A stretch of DNA of 64,000 nt from Owenweeksia sp964619125 (GCA_964619125.1 CAZUCA010000005.1:18164-82163), one strand, 5' to 3'. Shown: positions 17,807 through 27,640, counted from the first letter of the stretch. Notes: a model not told the origin generated them from the letters alone. Numbers and translations are program-made.

Positions 17807-20800
17807 TTATTTCACAATCAGGCTTCGTGAGCTTTTCAGTACTCCAGCCTTATCAATCAGCAAATGATACATTCCAGCCGGCAATCCATTGAGATCTAAT
17901 CTAAGCTCGCCAGCATTTTGGGCACTTTGAGGAGCCATGATTAGCTTGCCGGTGGCATCAAAAAGCTTTATGCCATAATCCTGCCAGTCAATTGATTCTG
18001 AAGCCAGCAGTACCCACTCGTCAGCCGGGTTGGGGTAGAGCTCATAATGCTCGCCATCCACGCTGTACTCAGCAATTGATATGTCGTTAAATACAAAGAG
18101 ATCCCTCTTGATGCTGCGGGCACAGCCGCGGGCATCAGTAACGTTCAGCGTGATCTCATATTTACCTTTCACAGCAAAGGCGTGGTCAGGATTCTGCAGG
18201 CTGCTGGTACTGCCATCGCCAAAATTCCAGGTCCAGGAATTGGCCACCTGGCTGCTGTCGTAAAAGTTCACCGTAGTGTTAATTCTTACCGTATCAGCGC
18301 TCATGCTGAAATAGGCATACAGCGGATTCACCTGAATTACCTTGGAGATGGTATCAAAACCGGCCGAGTTGGTAACTCTCAGGGTTACCCGGTAGCTTCC
18401 GGGTTTGTTAAACTGATAAATCGGATCAATCTGATTTGAGGTTCCACCGTCACCAAACTCCCAGTAAGAGCTACCACTATTGTTGAGCGACTCGTTGGTG
18501 AATACCACCTGGCCGGTACAACTGTCAGCTACCACATACTGGAAGTCAGCCACTGGCAAAGCAGCACTACTGGCGTTGAGGCAGACCACCCGATTAGTAT
18601 CATTATTATTGATCAACAACAAGGCCGAGAAGGTATTGCTGGTGGTGGGAACAAAACTAACCTGAACGGTAAGACTGTCACCAACCGCAATAGTACCGCT
18701 GGAAGGACTTACCACGAAAGCCGGGTTACTGGCTATGATACTGCTCACATTAAGGGGCTGACAGCCATCATTGTACACCTTCAGGGGATAAGTTGCCGTA
18801 TCGCCCACCAAGGTTTGGGAGTAGAATAAACAGGTATCGCTGAGAGCAATTTCAGGCTTCGAAACCACATTCATCGTTAGCGGAACGGTGGTTACCGCCG
18901 CACCCGGGGCATTGGTACTAATATTAAGATTAGTGTGATAACTACCCTGGCTGAGCCCTACTGAGTTAAACAGCAGATTGCGGTTTGCGCTGGCACCGGC
19001 ATTTACCGAACCACTATTACTTCCTACCACCGATACCCAATTTACGGCCGAGGTTAGCTCTACTTCCACCCGGTGAAAAGAACCAGTGCCCCCATCCACA
19101 TCATAGGTGTTGTCAAGCTCAAAACTAATTACCCCATCCGAAGTCCAGTTCTGCACATTGGTACCGTAGAAGAGCAAATCGATGGTATCGTTTACATAGT
19201 TCTTATTATTATCCGGTACAGTACCGTAGTAATAGCTGTTATCAATGGTAAGGTATGTACGCTCATAATAGGTGTCATAATCGCCATGCAGGATTATCCG
19301 CAGACGCAGGGTATCACTTTGCGACACCCCGGAGAAGCTGTGGGTGGTGGTAGCCGAATTGGTGTTGTAGGCTTGCTGCGACACTCCCTGGTAGCCACCA
19401 ATATCAAGGCTGTAATTCATATTGCCCTGACCGGTGTTATTCAGTTTAAAGGACTGATATTTAATGAGGTTACAGGAGTTCACTTCCACCACCAGGCTGT
19501 CTACCGGTAAATCAAGTACCGGAGCACCCTGGGAAGTACCACTCACACAAATTTCAAAAACCGAATCGTTATTGGCCACCAGTAGCGTATCGGTGAAGCT
19601 ACCCACTGTTTGAGGTGAGAAAGTGGTAACAAGGGGTACGGTGTCTCCCGGTAAAATTGCCACCGGCAAGTTAGCAATACCAAACACTGACAGACTACCA
19701 CTGGCCGCAGTGATATGCAGGGTATCACAGCCATCGTTGTGCACCCAGGCCGTATCGCTAGCCACTGCTCCCTGCAGCACATTGCTGTAGCTAATACAGG
19801 CATTACTGAGGCGATTAACCGACGCACTACCCTGTACGGTGAGTTGCACCGGAATGGTAAGGGTCGGATTCTGGGGATCGTTGGTATTTACCACCACCTG
19901 AGAGTTGTGGGTACCGGTAGCCAAACCAGCCGACTTCAGCCAGATGTTGAGCATGGTAGTATCGGCCTGTGCCACCTGACCCGAATCCGGGCTTACCCTC
20001 ATCCAGTCAGGCAGAGCATCGCCTTCAACCAGGTCGAGGAAGCCATTCATGATATTAGCGGTAGTGGTGTCGTCAATAAAACTGCCACCCGACCCCGCGT
20101 ATAGCAGGTAATAGATTCGAGTGGTGTTGGCAAGACCAGAAATAACATGATTGTCATAATCAGTGTTAGTGGAATAGCTATGGCTTAGGCCGGGCTGGTC
20201 TTCTACAATTACCAGGTGATTTACAGATGGGTCATAAGCATTATAAACCCGCTTTACAAACCCCTTATAGCTTACGCCACCCCGGGTGGTGGTCAAAATA
20301 GTGGCATTGCTGATGCCGGAACCATCAGCACCGAGGTTGCCGTCAATGGTAAAGCTGCTAACGCCATCCAGATCAGCGGCGAACAACCACATACCTGAGC
20401 CTTTGTAGCTAAAGTATTCACCATTGCTGCCGAGATGGCTGGAAGTTGTAAGCAGGTCATCGGAATAATAAATAGGGCCGCCGATGTTGGTAGACAGCAT
20501 GTTGCCGCCATCATACATATCGCCGCCGCCATCGTTGATCTGATAACCAAGGGTTCCTTCACTAAAGTAATAAGGACTGGGTATAAGGCTTACCAAACTA
20601 CTATGGGCCGCCTTAAAAGTATCGAGCACATCCTGCAGCCCGCTACCGTCCTGGCCGCCGACCTTAAAAGCAAGATCATTAAGTCCCAGTAAATTACCGA
20701 GATTCCGCTGAATGAGAATGGAGTCATTACAGGAGAATATCGTATCCGTGATAGGCGTAACATCCAGGGTGGCCGCCGGCGCCCCTATGGCATAGCCACT

Positions 20801-23758
20801 AAGGCAGATATAGCCGGTGGTGTCATTGCTGATCACCGATAAGGTGTCCTGGCGCAGGCCAAGGATGGCGCCGGGGTTAAAGCTCAGCTGAATATAGGCT
20901 GAGTCACCGGGAGCGATGGTAGGTGGCACGCTCATTACGCTGAAGTCAAACTGATTGACATTAAGGCTGCTAATCACCAGATCGGCACAACCGTCATTGT
21001 AGAGCAGGATTGAATCCTGAACCGTGGTACCGGCCATGGTCGTATCAAAATCAGTGCAGGCAGCAGGCAGCTGTACATTGGGAATGCCATTGAGATACAA
21101 GGTTACCGGGAACGAATACACCGGGTTAAGGGGATCGTTGCTGAAAATATTGGCGGTAAAATTATATGTACCTGATACCATGCCCGCAATGGCGATTTTA
21201 GCAGTAAGCGTGTCGGCAGAGCTAGCCGCTATGCTGCCGGTATCAGGGTGAAATACCAGGGCATTGCTGATCTGCGAAGTAATGGCAAAATCATCGACCA
21301 TCCAGAAGTCATAGGTGGAACCGGAGTTGGAGGTCTGTTCGAGGCGAAATTTAATACCAGTACCCTGGGCAGCAGCCGGTATGGCCACCGAAACCGGGTA
21401 GTTGGTATTGTTTAAACTGGTGTAGTTGTAATTAACCTGCTGCCAGCTAAGCCCATTGTCAGTTGAATATTTGATGTAAATACCTTCGCCACTTTCCGCA
21501 AAATCACAAGAACTCTGATTCATAGTGAAGCTGATGGTGCCGCCGTTGCTGGTATTGAGCGGAACGGTTTCTATCCACCTGGGACCACTGCTGGATCCGA
21601 ATACCATGGACTGGCTTCCTGAAATAACACCGCAATTGGTATTGAGTGCTACCCCGCCTGACCAGTTTGCCCACAGGGAAGTGTTAAAGCTGCTGGCTTC
21701 GAAATCATCAGTTACATTCTGACTTACTGATGAGTTCGTAGACCAATTGAGGATGCCCTGGCCGCTGTTGTTGATGATAAACTGAAAGCTGGCCGAATCA
21801 CTACATCCGGTAAAGGATAGTGTGTAATCAGTAGAGTCGGTGCCAATTACCGGTGTAAGCACCGACTGGCCTGTGATACATATGGAAAGGCTGGTATCGG
21901 CGTCAAAAATGGAGATAGTGTCATTATAACTACCAATGGCGGTAGAGTTGAGCTGTACCTTCACATAAGTGCTGTCATCCATTCCCAATACATAAGGTGC
22001 GCCTATGAAACTGATATCACTATCAGTGGAATAAACACTGTCCAGCTGCAGTGAATCACAGCCAGTGTTCCATACCAGAATTGAGTCAGTTACCGGTATA
22101 CCGGTATAAACATTGCCATAGCTGAGGCAGCTGGCCGACTGATGTAACTCAGACTGACCGGTAACCTCAAGGCGGAGAGGAATCACCATACCGTCGAGGG
22201 CAGTGTCGTTTGACTGCAGTACAAAATTGAGCCAGTAAACACCAGCCAGCAGATCGCTGGCATCAGCATTAATAAAGATAACGTTGTTGGAACCATTACT
22301 AAGGTTGCCACTACTGGGATTAAAGGTGACATTGTCCAGCAGGTCCAGTGAGCTAAGCTCTACCTTGTCCAGTCCAACAGTTGCAGTATAGTTGTTATAG
22401 ATGCGAATTTCACTTAGCTCCGTCACCGAGATTAGAAACTCAGCCGCGGTTACCACCGCAACCCCATCTACATAAATGTCATAAGTTTCATTGGTAAAAT
22501 CGATATTCTTCAGTTCGATTTTAGCCCAGCTACCGGTGCTGATGGTGTGATAGTAAGTGTTGTAATAGCCATTCTGACGGTAAACCAGGCGTAAGTCGTT
22601 ATAGCGGAAATAGCTGTAGAAAATCTCTCTGAAGCTGCCGTACTGATCCAGTCCTCCCAGGAAATTATAACCGTGATAAGAAGTGTAGCTGTCGGTTTTG
22701 GTATAGTAGCTATAGCTGGTGGGCTGTGAAGGGGTAAAGCTGCCCAAAAGACCGTTGTACACTGATCCGTAACCACCTAGCTCAAGATAGCGACTACCTT
22801 CAGGGGCATTGGTGGTGCCGTAGCTGATAGTTTGCGTAGCAGAATTGTTGCTAAAGGCTCCCAGGCTACTGTTTTCAAAGTCCTCATCGAAAATCAGATT
22901 GGAGGTAGGCTGCTCCAGGCTCAGGCTGTAGTTGAGATTGCCCGAACCCGAGTTGCTAATGGTCAGAGAAGTGGAGTTTGAACTGCCACAGGGAACGGTT
23001 ACAGAAACGGTATCGTCAGAAACGTTACCGGCGGGGGCACTTTGCACATTGAGGGTGGTATAGGCACTGGTATCAGAACCGCTACAGTTGGTAGCGATAA
23101 GCCGCACCTGCACTGCTCCGGTAGTGGTATAGGCATGAGTAGGATTGGCGGCGGTGGAAGTACTGCCATCACCAAACTCCCAGATGTAATCAGCGCCACC
23201 CGTGGTAGTGTTGATAAACAAAACCGGTGTGTTAAAAGCAGGTGAAGTACTACCTACAGCAAATGAGGCGGTGGGAGCGCTGCTGCTATTGGTGGTCCAG
23301 GTAGTGGTGAAGCCAATATTGTTGCTGCTTGAGTTAGAAGTAAAGCGCACTGTAATGGCTCCGCTGGTAGAAGTTATGGAGTTGCCATTGTTGGGCAAGC
23401 TGGTGCCGCTATAGCTACCCAGGTAAGTTCCTGAAGTTCCTACCCCGTCATAGAGGTACACATAGTCGCCATAGTAGCAGTTAAACTGGCTGAATACAAG
23501 TGATACAGTACTGTTTCCGGGTGGGTCTATCACAAAGGTACCATCGGCATAATTGGGGTAATTAGCCGCTCCACCGGGGTCACGTAGAATTCCGACACAG
23601 GCCGTACTGGTATCGGCCCCGGAACTGGGAACAATGTTTTGTGCACTTACAAGCAGTGATCCGAACAGAAAGAGCGAGCTGAGGAAAATCCTGGTCACCA
23701 TAGGTGAATGACCGGGCCCGCTAATGAACTTAGGGAAATAGGGTAGCAGTTTCATCAT
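17807..23758 (-). CDS. Giant T9SS cargo protein with CUB, PKD and Cys-conserved repeats
   Basis: This 1983-residue secreted protein has a signal peptide ending near LLVSAQN, a CUB domain (about 49-155, ANYPNYADGTFVIDPP), a PKD domain (about 162-238), four HYDIN/choice-of-anchor-D-like repeats starting near residues 541, 899, 1318 and 1642, two more PKD domains (about 1735-1885, each with FGDG), and a T9SS type A sorting domain (about 1904-1983). Each repeat has one Cys at its start, a second in an N[DT]GC turn and a third in a later [IV]C strand. A ~220-residue segment of no recognised family sits between repeats 2 and 3. ATG 23758 follows an A/T-rich leader. ATG 23701, just before a compact signal peptide, is an alternative start. 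Confidence 0.88.
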   Translation of the reverse strand: MMKLLPYFPKFISGPGHSPMVTRIFLSSLFLFGSLLVSAQNIVPSSGADTSTACVGILRDPGGAANYPNYADGTFVIDPPGNSTVSLVFSQFNCYYGDYVYLYDGVGTSGTYLGSYSGTSLPNNGNSITSTSGAITVRFTSNSSSNNIGFTTTWTTNSSSAPTASFAVGSTSPAFNTPVLFINTTTGGADYIWEFGDGSTSTAANPTHAYTTTGAVQVRLIATNCSGSDTSAYTTLNVQSAPAGNVSDDTVSVTVPCGSSNSTSLTISNSGSGNLNYSLSLEQPTSNLIFDEDFENSSLGAFSNNSATQTISYGTTNAPEGSRYLELGGYGSVYNGLLGSFTPSQPTSYSYYTKTDSYTSYHGYNFLGGLDQYGSFREIFYSYFRYNDLRLVYRQNGYYNTYYHTISTGSWAKIELKNIDFTNETYDIYVDGVAVVTAAEFLISVTELSEIRIYNNYTATVGLDKVELSSLDLLDNVTFNPSSGNLSNGSNNVIFINADASDLLAGVYWLNFVLQSNDTALDGMVIPLRLEVTGQSELHQSASCLSYGNVYTGIPVTDSILVWNTGCDSLQLDSVYSTDSDISFIGAPYVLGMDDSTYVKVQLNSTAIGSYNDTISIFDADTSLSICITGQSVLTPVIGTDSTDYTLSFTGCSDSASFQFIINNSGQGILNWSTNSSVSQNVTDDFEASSFNTSLWANWSGGVALNTNCGVISGSQSMVFGSSSGPRWIETVPLNTSNGGTISFTMNQSSCDFAESGEGIYIKYSTDNGLSWQQVNYNYTSLNNTNYPVSVAIPAAAQGTGIKFRLEQTSNSGSTYDFWMVDDFAITSQISNALVFHPDTGSIAASSADTLTAKIAIAGMVSGTYNFTANIFSNDPLNPVYSFPVTLYLNGIPNVQLPAACTDFDTTMAGTTVQDSILLYNDGCADLVISSLNVNQFDFSVMSVPPTIAPGDSAYIQLSFNPGAILGLRQDTLSVISNDTTGYICLSGYAIGAPAATLDVTPITDTIFSCNDSILIQRNLGNLLGLNDLAFKVGGQDGSGLQDVLDTFKAAHSSLVSLIPSPYYFSEGTLGYQINDGGGDMYDGGNMLSTNIGGPIYYSDDLLTTSSHLGSNGEYFSYKGSGMWLFAADLDGVSSFTIDGNLGADGSGISNATILTTTRGGVSYKGFVKRVYNAYDPSVNHLVIVEDQPGLSHSYSTNTDYDNHVISGLANTTRIYYLLYAGSGGSFIDDTTTANIMNGFLDLVEGDALPDWMRVSPDSGQVAQADTTMLNIWLKSAGLATGTHNSQVVVNTNDPQNPTLTIPVQLTVQGSASVNRLSNACISYSNVLQGAVASDTAWVHNDGCDTLHITAASGSLSVFGIANLPVAILPGDTVPLVTTFSPQTVGSFTDTLLVANNDSVFEICVSGTSQGAPVLDLPVDSLVVEVNSCNLIKYQSFKLNNTGQGNMNYSLDIGGYQGVSQQAYNTNSATTTHSFSGVSQSDTLRLRIILHGDYDTYYERTYLTIDNSYYYGTVPDNNKNYVNDTIDLLFYGTNVQNWTSDGVISFELDNTYDVDGGTGSFHRVEVELTSAVNWVSVVGSNSGSVNAGASANRNLLFNSVGLSQGSYHTNLNISTNAPGAAVTTVPLTMNVVSKPEIALSDTCLFYSQTLVGDTATYPLKVYNDGCQPLNVSSIIASNPAFVVSPSSGTIAVGDSLTVQVSFVPTTSNTFSALLLINNNDTNRVVCLNASSAALPVADFQYVVADSCTGQVVFTNESLNNSGSSYWEFGDGGTSNQIDPIYQFNKPGSYRVTLRVTNSAGFDTISKVIQVNPLYAYFSMSADTVRINTTVNFYDSSQVANSWTWNFGDGSTSSLQNPDHAFAVKGKYEITLNVTDARGCARSIKRDLFVFNDISIAEYSVDGEHYELYPNPADEWVLLASESIDWQDYGIKLFDATGKLIMAPQSAQNAGELRLDLNGLPAGMYHLLIDKAGVLKSSRSLIVK

Positions 23759-24042
23759 ATTGGAAATTCTGAATAAATAAATAATTCGCGTGGCAAGATT
23801 ACTAAAAAAACCCCTTGGAAATTAAGCACTTGAGTTAAAGTATTAAGCTAATTTAAGAGGGTAAAATAAACTTTTCATGCCTGGACAACTAAGGCTCTCA
23901 CTAACAGCTGGCTGGAATTTGTACGAAGTTGACCATCAATATATTTAAGCTTTAAAGTAATAAATTAACCGTAATATTCATTGATTATTAGACCATCACA
24001 CTTAGCCATCGATGAAATTATGGGAGTAGCAGGCTTTAAATC
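23759..24042. other. Intergenic region upstream of the giant T9SS gene
   Basis: About 280 A/T-rich bases without a credible gene. It presumably holds the minus-strand promoter of the 1983-residue gene. A weak -7 candidate on the minus strand reads TAATCTTG (one mismatch), and no convincing -33 accompanies it. No repeat or RNA gene was seen. Confidence 0.6.
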
Positions 24043-24073
24043 AAAAAAAAAAGCACATCCGGAGGGATGTGCT
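24043..24073 (-). terminator. Terminator of the usp-to-gcvT operon
   Basis: On the minus strand AGCACATCC pairs with GGATGTGCT around a four-base loop and is followed by about ten T. It lies 26 bases after the gcvT stop codon. Confidence 0.92.
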
Positions 24074-24098
24074 TCGCTAATACAATTGGGCTATCAGG

Positions 24099-25175
24099 CT
24101 ACTTAAAGGGCGGGCGGGCCACCTTAGCTTTAAGCATCTTGTTGCGGATATCCAGATAAATTTCGGTGTCAGGACTGCTGTACTCTGTTTTCACGTAGCC
24201 CATTCCAATCGCTTTTTTGCTTGATGGCAACTGGGTACCTGAGGTAACCCTGCCGATTAGTTCACCGGCCTCATTCTTAATATTATAGTCTTTACGCGGA
24301 ATACCACGATCTTCCATTACAAAGCCCACCAGCTTTTGCGCGGGGCCATTCTCTTTTTGTTTTTTGAGCTCTTCCGCGTTAATAAAGCCGGTCGAAAGCT
24401 TGGTAATCCAGCCCAGGCCAGCTTCAATGGGTGAGGTGGTATCGTCAATATCATTGCCATAAAGACAAAACCCCATTTCCAGACGTAAGGTATCACGGGC
24501 CCCAAGGCCAATAGGCTTGAGGTCAAATTCCCGTCCGGCAGCCATTATTTTATCCCACACCTTTTGGGCATCTTCATTTTTCACATAAATCTCAAAGCCC
24601 CCGGCGCCGGTATAGCCGGTAGCGGAAACAATCACATTGTCTGCCCCGGCAAAAGTTCCCTCCTCAAAGGTGTAATACTTCATGTTTGCGAGGTCTATAT
24701 CACTCAATCCATTAAGAGCCTTTACCGCATCGGGACCCTGCACGGCAAAAAGTGAATATTCATCAGACTGATCCACCATAAGGGCAGCCTCCTCGTTATG
24801 TGTTTGCAGCCAATTCCAATCTTTTTCAATATTGGAGGCATTCACTACCAGCAAGTACTCCTTATCTGAAAAACAATACACCAGCAGGTCATCCACAATA
24901 CCACCCTGTTCATTGGGCAGGCATGAATACTGCACTTTGCCGGGTACCAGCTTGCTCACGTCATTGCTGGTAACTCTCTGCAAAAAAGCCGCGGCATTAT
25001 CACCGCTTATGCGGAATTCACCCATATGGCTAACGTCGAATATGCCCACCTTTTCGCGCACATGATTATGTTCGGCCACTATACCTTCATAGTGTACCGG
25101 CATATTGTAGCCGGCAAAGGCTACCATTTTAGCGCCCAGGTCCTGGTGGGTTTTCTCTAACTGAATCGACTTCAT
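24099..25175 (-). CDS. gcvT: Glycine cleavage system aminomethyltransferase (T protein)
   Basis: GcvT transfers the methylene group of aminomethyl-lipoyl-H protein to tetrahydrofolate and releases ammonia. The 358 residues match the family. Visible signatures are HYEGIVAEHNHVREKVGIFD near the start, FAVQGPDA, SATGYTGAGGFEIY, GLGARDTLRLEMGFCLYGND (folate-site region), and the C-terminal barrel with GRVTSGTQLPSSKKAIGMGY. It is the last gene of a six-gene operon and its ATG overlaps the stop of the response regulator (ATGA). The partner genes gcvH and gcvP are not in the window, but lipA, which lipoylates GcvH, is at 34145. Confidence 0.96.
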   Translation of the reverse strand: MKSIQLEKTHQDLGAKMVAFAGYNMPVHYEGIVAEHNHVREKVGIFDVSHMGEFRISGDNAAAFLQRVTSNDVSKLVPGKVQYSCLPNEQGGIVDDLLVYCFSDKEYLLVVNASNIEKDWNWLQTHNEEAALMVDQSDEYSLFAVQGPDAVKALNGLSDIDLANMKYYTFEEGTFAGADNVIVSATGYTGAGGFEIYVKNEDAQKVWDKIMAAGREFDLKPIGLGARDTLRLEMGFCLYGNDIDDTTSPIEAGLGWITKLSTGFINAEELKKQKENGPAQKLVGFVMEDRGIPRKDYNIKNEAGELIGRVTSGTQLPSSKKAIGMGYVKTEYSSPDTEIYLDIRNKMLKAKVARPPFK

Positions 25176-25579
25176 TTTTTTGGTGATATTTTTAAAAGTT
25201 TCTTAAAATCTTCCTGCATAACAGGCTTGGTAATGTAACGGCTCACATCAGGATTGGCAGCCGCACGTTCCATATCGTTTTCATCAATAGATGAACTCAC
25301 TATGTAAATACTAATATTCTCACGTTTTTGAGCGGAGAGCTGCTCATACTCATTCATAAAATCCCAGCCATCAATTATGGGCATATTTACGTCCAGCAAA
25401 ATCAGGCCGGGCAAGCGCTCATCCTCATCTGTCATTCCCCTGAGTTCATCAAGCGCGTCCTGGCTCTCTTCAAAAGCCCTTACTTCAATGGTCGGGTCCG
25501 CTTCCTTGATATAGCGTGTTGAGGCATAGCGATAAATCTTATCATCATCTACCAACCATACTTTTCGGAATAATGCCAT
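25172..25579 (-). CDS. Single-domain response regulator
   Basis: A 135-residue receiver domain without an output domain. The acidic pocket (Asp 11-13, WLVDDDKIYRY), the phospho-acceptor Asp 63 (LILLDVNMPIIDG), the Ser switch region (YIVSSSID) and Lys 118 (ITKPV) are all present, so it should be phosphorylated normally. It lies nine bases downstream of a PAS histidine kinase-like gene and overlaps gcvT by four bases. Output would have to be by protein-protein contact. Its natural phosphodonor is uncertain because the adjacent kinase lacks key ATP-site residues. Confidence 0.93.
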   Translation of the reverse strand: MALFRKVWLVDDDKIYRYASTRYIKEADPTIEVRAFEESQDALDELRGMTDEDERLPGLILLDVNMPIIDGWDFMNEYEQLSAQKRENISIYIVSSSIDENDMERAAANPDVSRYITKPVMQEDFKKLLKISPKK

Positions 25580-25588
25580 ATCGTAATA

Positions 25589-27052
25589 TTAAAAGGTAAT
25601 AACAATTTTCTCGGAATCCTTTATTTCAACTGCACTTCCCATCAGGTGCAACTGATTCTTTGCGATGGCATAACCCACTTTGTGGGTATCCCGTTCACTG
25701 CGCAACTCCCCACTACTGGTAAGATATTTTAAAAGGCGGGTGGCAATCTGATCGCTGCTGATATGTAATTCCACCTTTTGCTTTACCAAATAACTCTTGA
25801 TAACCAGCGGTTTGGAGTTCCCACTCTGGCTGTCAACCATGATGAGATCACGCATAATGTTAAAGAAAATGCTTTTGAGGTAGCTGGTGGGATAGATTAT
25901 ACCCGGTGCTTCGCTGAAGTCTGCCTGTATTTCTATTCCGGAAGTGCGGATCAGATCCTCACATTCCTGCTTGAAACGATCGAGCAACTCTACAAAATTA
26001 TTGTGAACCCATTCATCCTCATTTTCGGCATAAGCCGATATCGCTGCCCCTAAGCTGGCGGTAGACTTCTGTAATTCGCCACTGACTTCATTTATCTTGG
26101 AAAGAAATAATGCCCTCTCCTCTTCATCACGGCTTTTCTCGAGTAATGACAGCAGGATGCTGAGGTTGGCTGAGGGTCCGCGCATATTATGGGCCAGGAT
26201 AGACAGCATTTTCTTAAAGCGATCTACCTGATTCTGGAGGCTAAGCAGGCGGTCCTCAACAATCTCATCGAGTTCCTTGCGATGGGAAATATCGCGCATC
26301 ACAATCACCGCAGCCGGATTGTTGTCCTTGCCCAGGTGAATAGGCCTGGCCGAGCTCTCTACGTAAAATTTATGGTCCTTATTACGGGTCTCATTGTAGG
26401 TAACAAAACCATCCACTTTACCACCTTCAAAAGCAATGGAAAGCGGCAGTTCTGCCGGATCGAGTTCCTTCCCCTGAGGATGACGTTTAATGAGCAGGTT
26501 TTTTTCGAGATCACGTAAAGAATGGACACTGAGGCTGGATTTGAGGATATTTTCAGATGCCGGGTTTTTAAGCAGAATCTTACCGGCCTTATCGGCTACG
26601 ATGATCCCCTCGCCAATGCTGTTTACCACAGCTTCAAACAACACCTGGTTTTGCTTGAGCTCTAGCTCTGTTTCGGACAGCCGGCTTTGGGTGTCTTTTA
26701 GCTCGGAGATATTTTGCGAAACCACCATCCCCGCCAGTACCTTTTGGTTTTCACCTAAAATGGGTACAAAATGCTGAATGATAAAGGCTCCCTCAAGTTG
26801 CTTTTCAATTTTCTGCCGTTTGCCCTCCAGCGTTTGCTGGTAATAAGGCCCCAGTTCCGAAGTTATTTCATGTGGCCAGATCTCAAAAAAATTACTGCCG
26901 GCAAATGCCTGGGGGTCGAGGCCGAGCTTAGCGATTTCCTCTCCTTCGGCCAGGAGGTAATCAAAATTCTTATCAAAAATGTAAATGGAGCAGTCAGGAA
27001 TATTGGCTGCCATTTGTCGGTACAGGTCTATCGGCGACTTGAAGTGCTCCAT
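25589..27052 (-). CDS. PAS-domain histidine kinase-like protein with degenerate ATPase
   Basis: A 487-residue soluble sensor. Two PAS-type domains (about 10-115 and 135-260, the second ending VMRDISHRKE) are followed by a short coiled region, a DHp helix with the His 288 box (LSILAHNMRGPSANL), and a C-terminal domain aligned with HATPase_c. In that domain the N-box reads FFNIMRDLI (Asp 402 where the Mg-binding Asn is expected), the DxGxG box is replaced by HISSDQIATRL, and the later glycine box reads KVGYAIAKNQ. There is no transmembrane segment or signal peptide. It could be a phosphatase or a phosphotransfer scaffold for the regulator encoded next to it, rather than an autokinase. Six bases separate it from miaE. 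Confidence 0.85.
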   Translation of the reverse strand: MEHFKSPIDLYRQMAANIPDCSIYIFDKNFDYLLAEGEEIAKLGLDPQAFAGSNFFEIWPHEITSELGPYYQQTLEGKRQKIEKQLEGAFIIQHFVPILGENQKVLAGMVVSQNISELKDTQSRLSETELELKQNQVLFEAVVNSIGEGIIVADKAGKILLKNPASENILKSSLSVHSLRDLEKNLLIKRHPQGKELDPAELPLSIAFEGGKVDGFVTYNETRNKDHKFYVESSARPIHLGKDNNPAAVIVMRDISHRKELDEIVEDRLLSLQNQVDRFKKMLSILAHNMRGPSANLSILLSLLEKSRDEEERALFLSKINEVSGELQKSTASLGAAISAYAENEDEWVHNNFVELLDRFKQECEDLIRTSGIEIQADFSEAPGIIYPTSYLKSIFFNIMRDLIMVDSQSGNSKPLVIKSYLVKQKVELHISSDQIATRLLKYLTSSGELRSERDTHKVGYAIAKNQLHLMGSAVEIKDSEKIVITF

Positions 27053-27058
27053 AAATAT

Positions 27059-27640
27059 CTATCCGTGAATAAACTCTTTATTTCCAAAATCCTTCATCAC
27101 CTCTGCTTCAAAATCGAGCAGGGCTTCCCATTTCTCATCCACCTCCTCACGCTGGCCATACTTGCGGGCCAGCGAAATAAACATGGTGTAGTGGTTGGCC
27201 TCAGAGGCCATAAGGCTGGCATAAAAGCGGGCCAACTCCTGGTCCTTGATATTTTCAGAAAGTACCTTAAAGCGTTCACAACTGCGGGCTTCGATCAGGG
27301 CTGCTATTAATAAGCGGTTTATCAGACGTTCATTGCGATCGCCCGTTTTAGGGAAAAACTGATTGATGCGCCCTACATATTCATCCTTGCGCTCACGTCC
27401 CAGGCTTAAGCCACGATCAAGAATGCGCTGATGCACCATTTCGAAGTGGCTCATCTCTTCCCGGGCCAGGGCAGCCATTTCGCTTACCAAATCCGAGTGC
27501 TCGGGGTAAGTAATGAGCAGGGATATGGCGGTTGAAGCCGCCTTTTGCTCACAATAAGCATGATCCGTGAGTATCTCTTCAATGTTTTTCTCTGCTACGT
27601 TTACCCACCTCGGATCGGTCGGCAGTTTCAGTCTCAGCAT
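27059..27640 (-). CDS. miaE: tRNA-(ms2io6A)-hydroxylase
   Basis: MiaE is a diiron monooxygenase that hydroxylates the isopentenyl group of ms2i6A37 in tRNA. The 193 residues start with the conserved LKLPTDPRWV and show the ferritin-like iron ligands: HAYCEQKAAS, ALAREEMSHFEMVHQ, IEARSCERFK and SEANHYTMF. The protein is cytosolic and depends on MiaA and MiaB products made by genes elsewhere. The conserved N-terminus shows that the ATG at 27640 is correct, so the first 62 bases overlap the end of sulP in another frame. Confidence 0.95.
   Translation of the reverse strand: MLRLKLPTDPRWVNVAEKNIEEILTDHAYCEQKAASTAISLLITYPEHSDLVSEMAALAREEMSHFEMVHQRILDRGLSLGRERKDEYVGRINQFFPKTGDRNERLINRLLIAALIEARSCERFKVLSENIKDQELARFYASLMASEANHYTMFISLARKYGQREEVDEKWEALLDFEAEVMKDFGNKEFIHG

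Noticed and set aside
17807..23758. Repeat array or CRISPR-like structure in the giant T9SS gene
   Set aside because: The repeats exist at protein level, are 300-400 residues apart and have diverged at base level; they are domains, not a DNA array.
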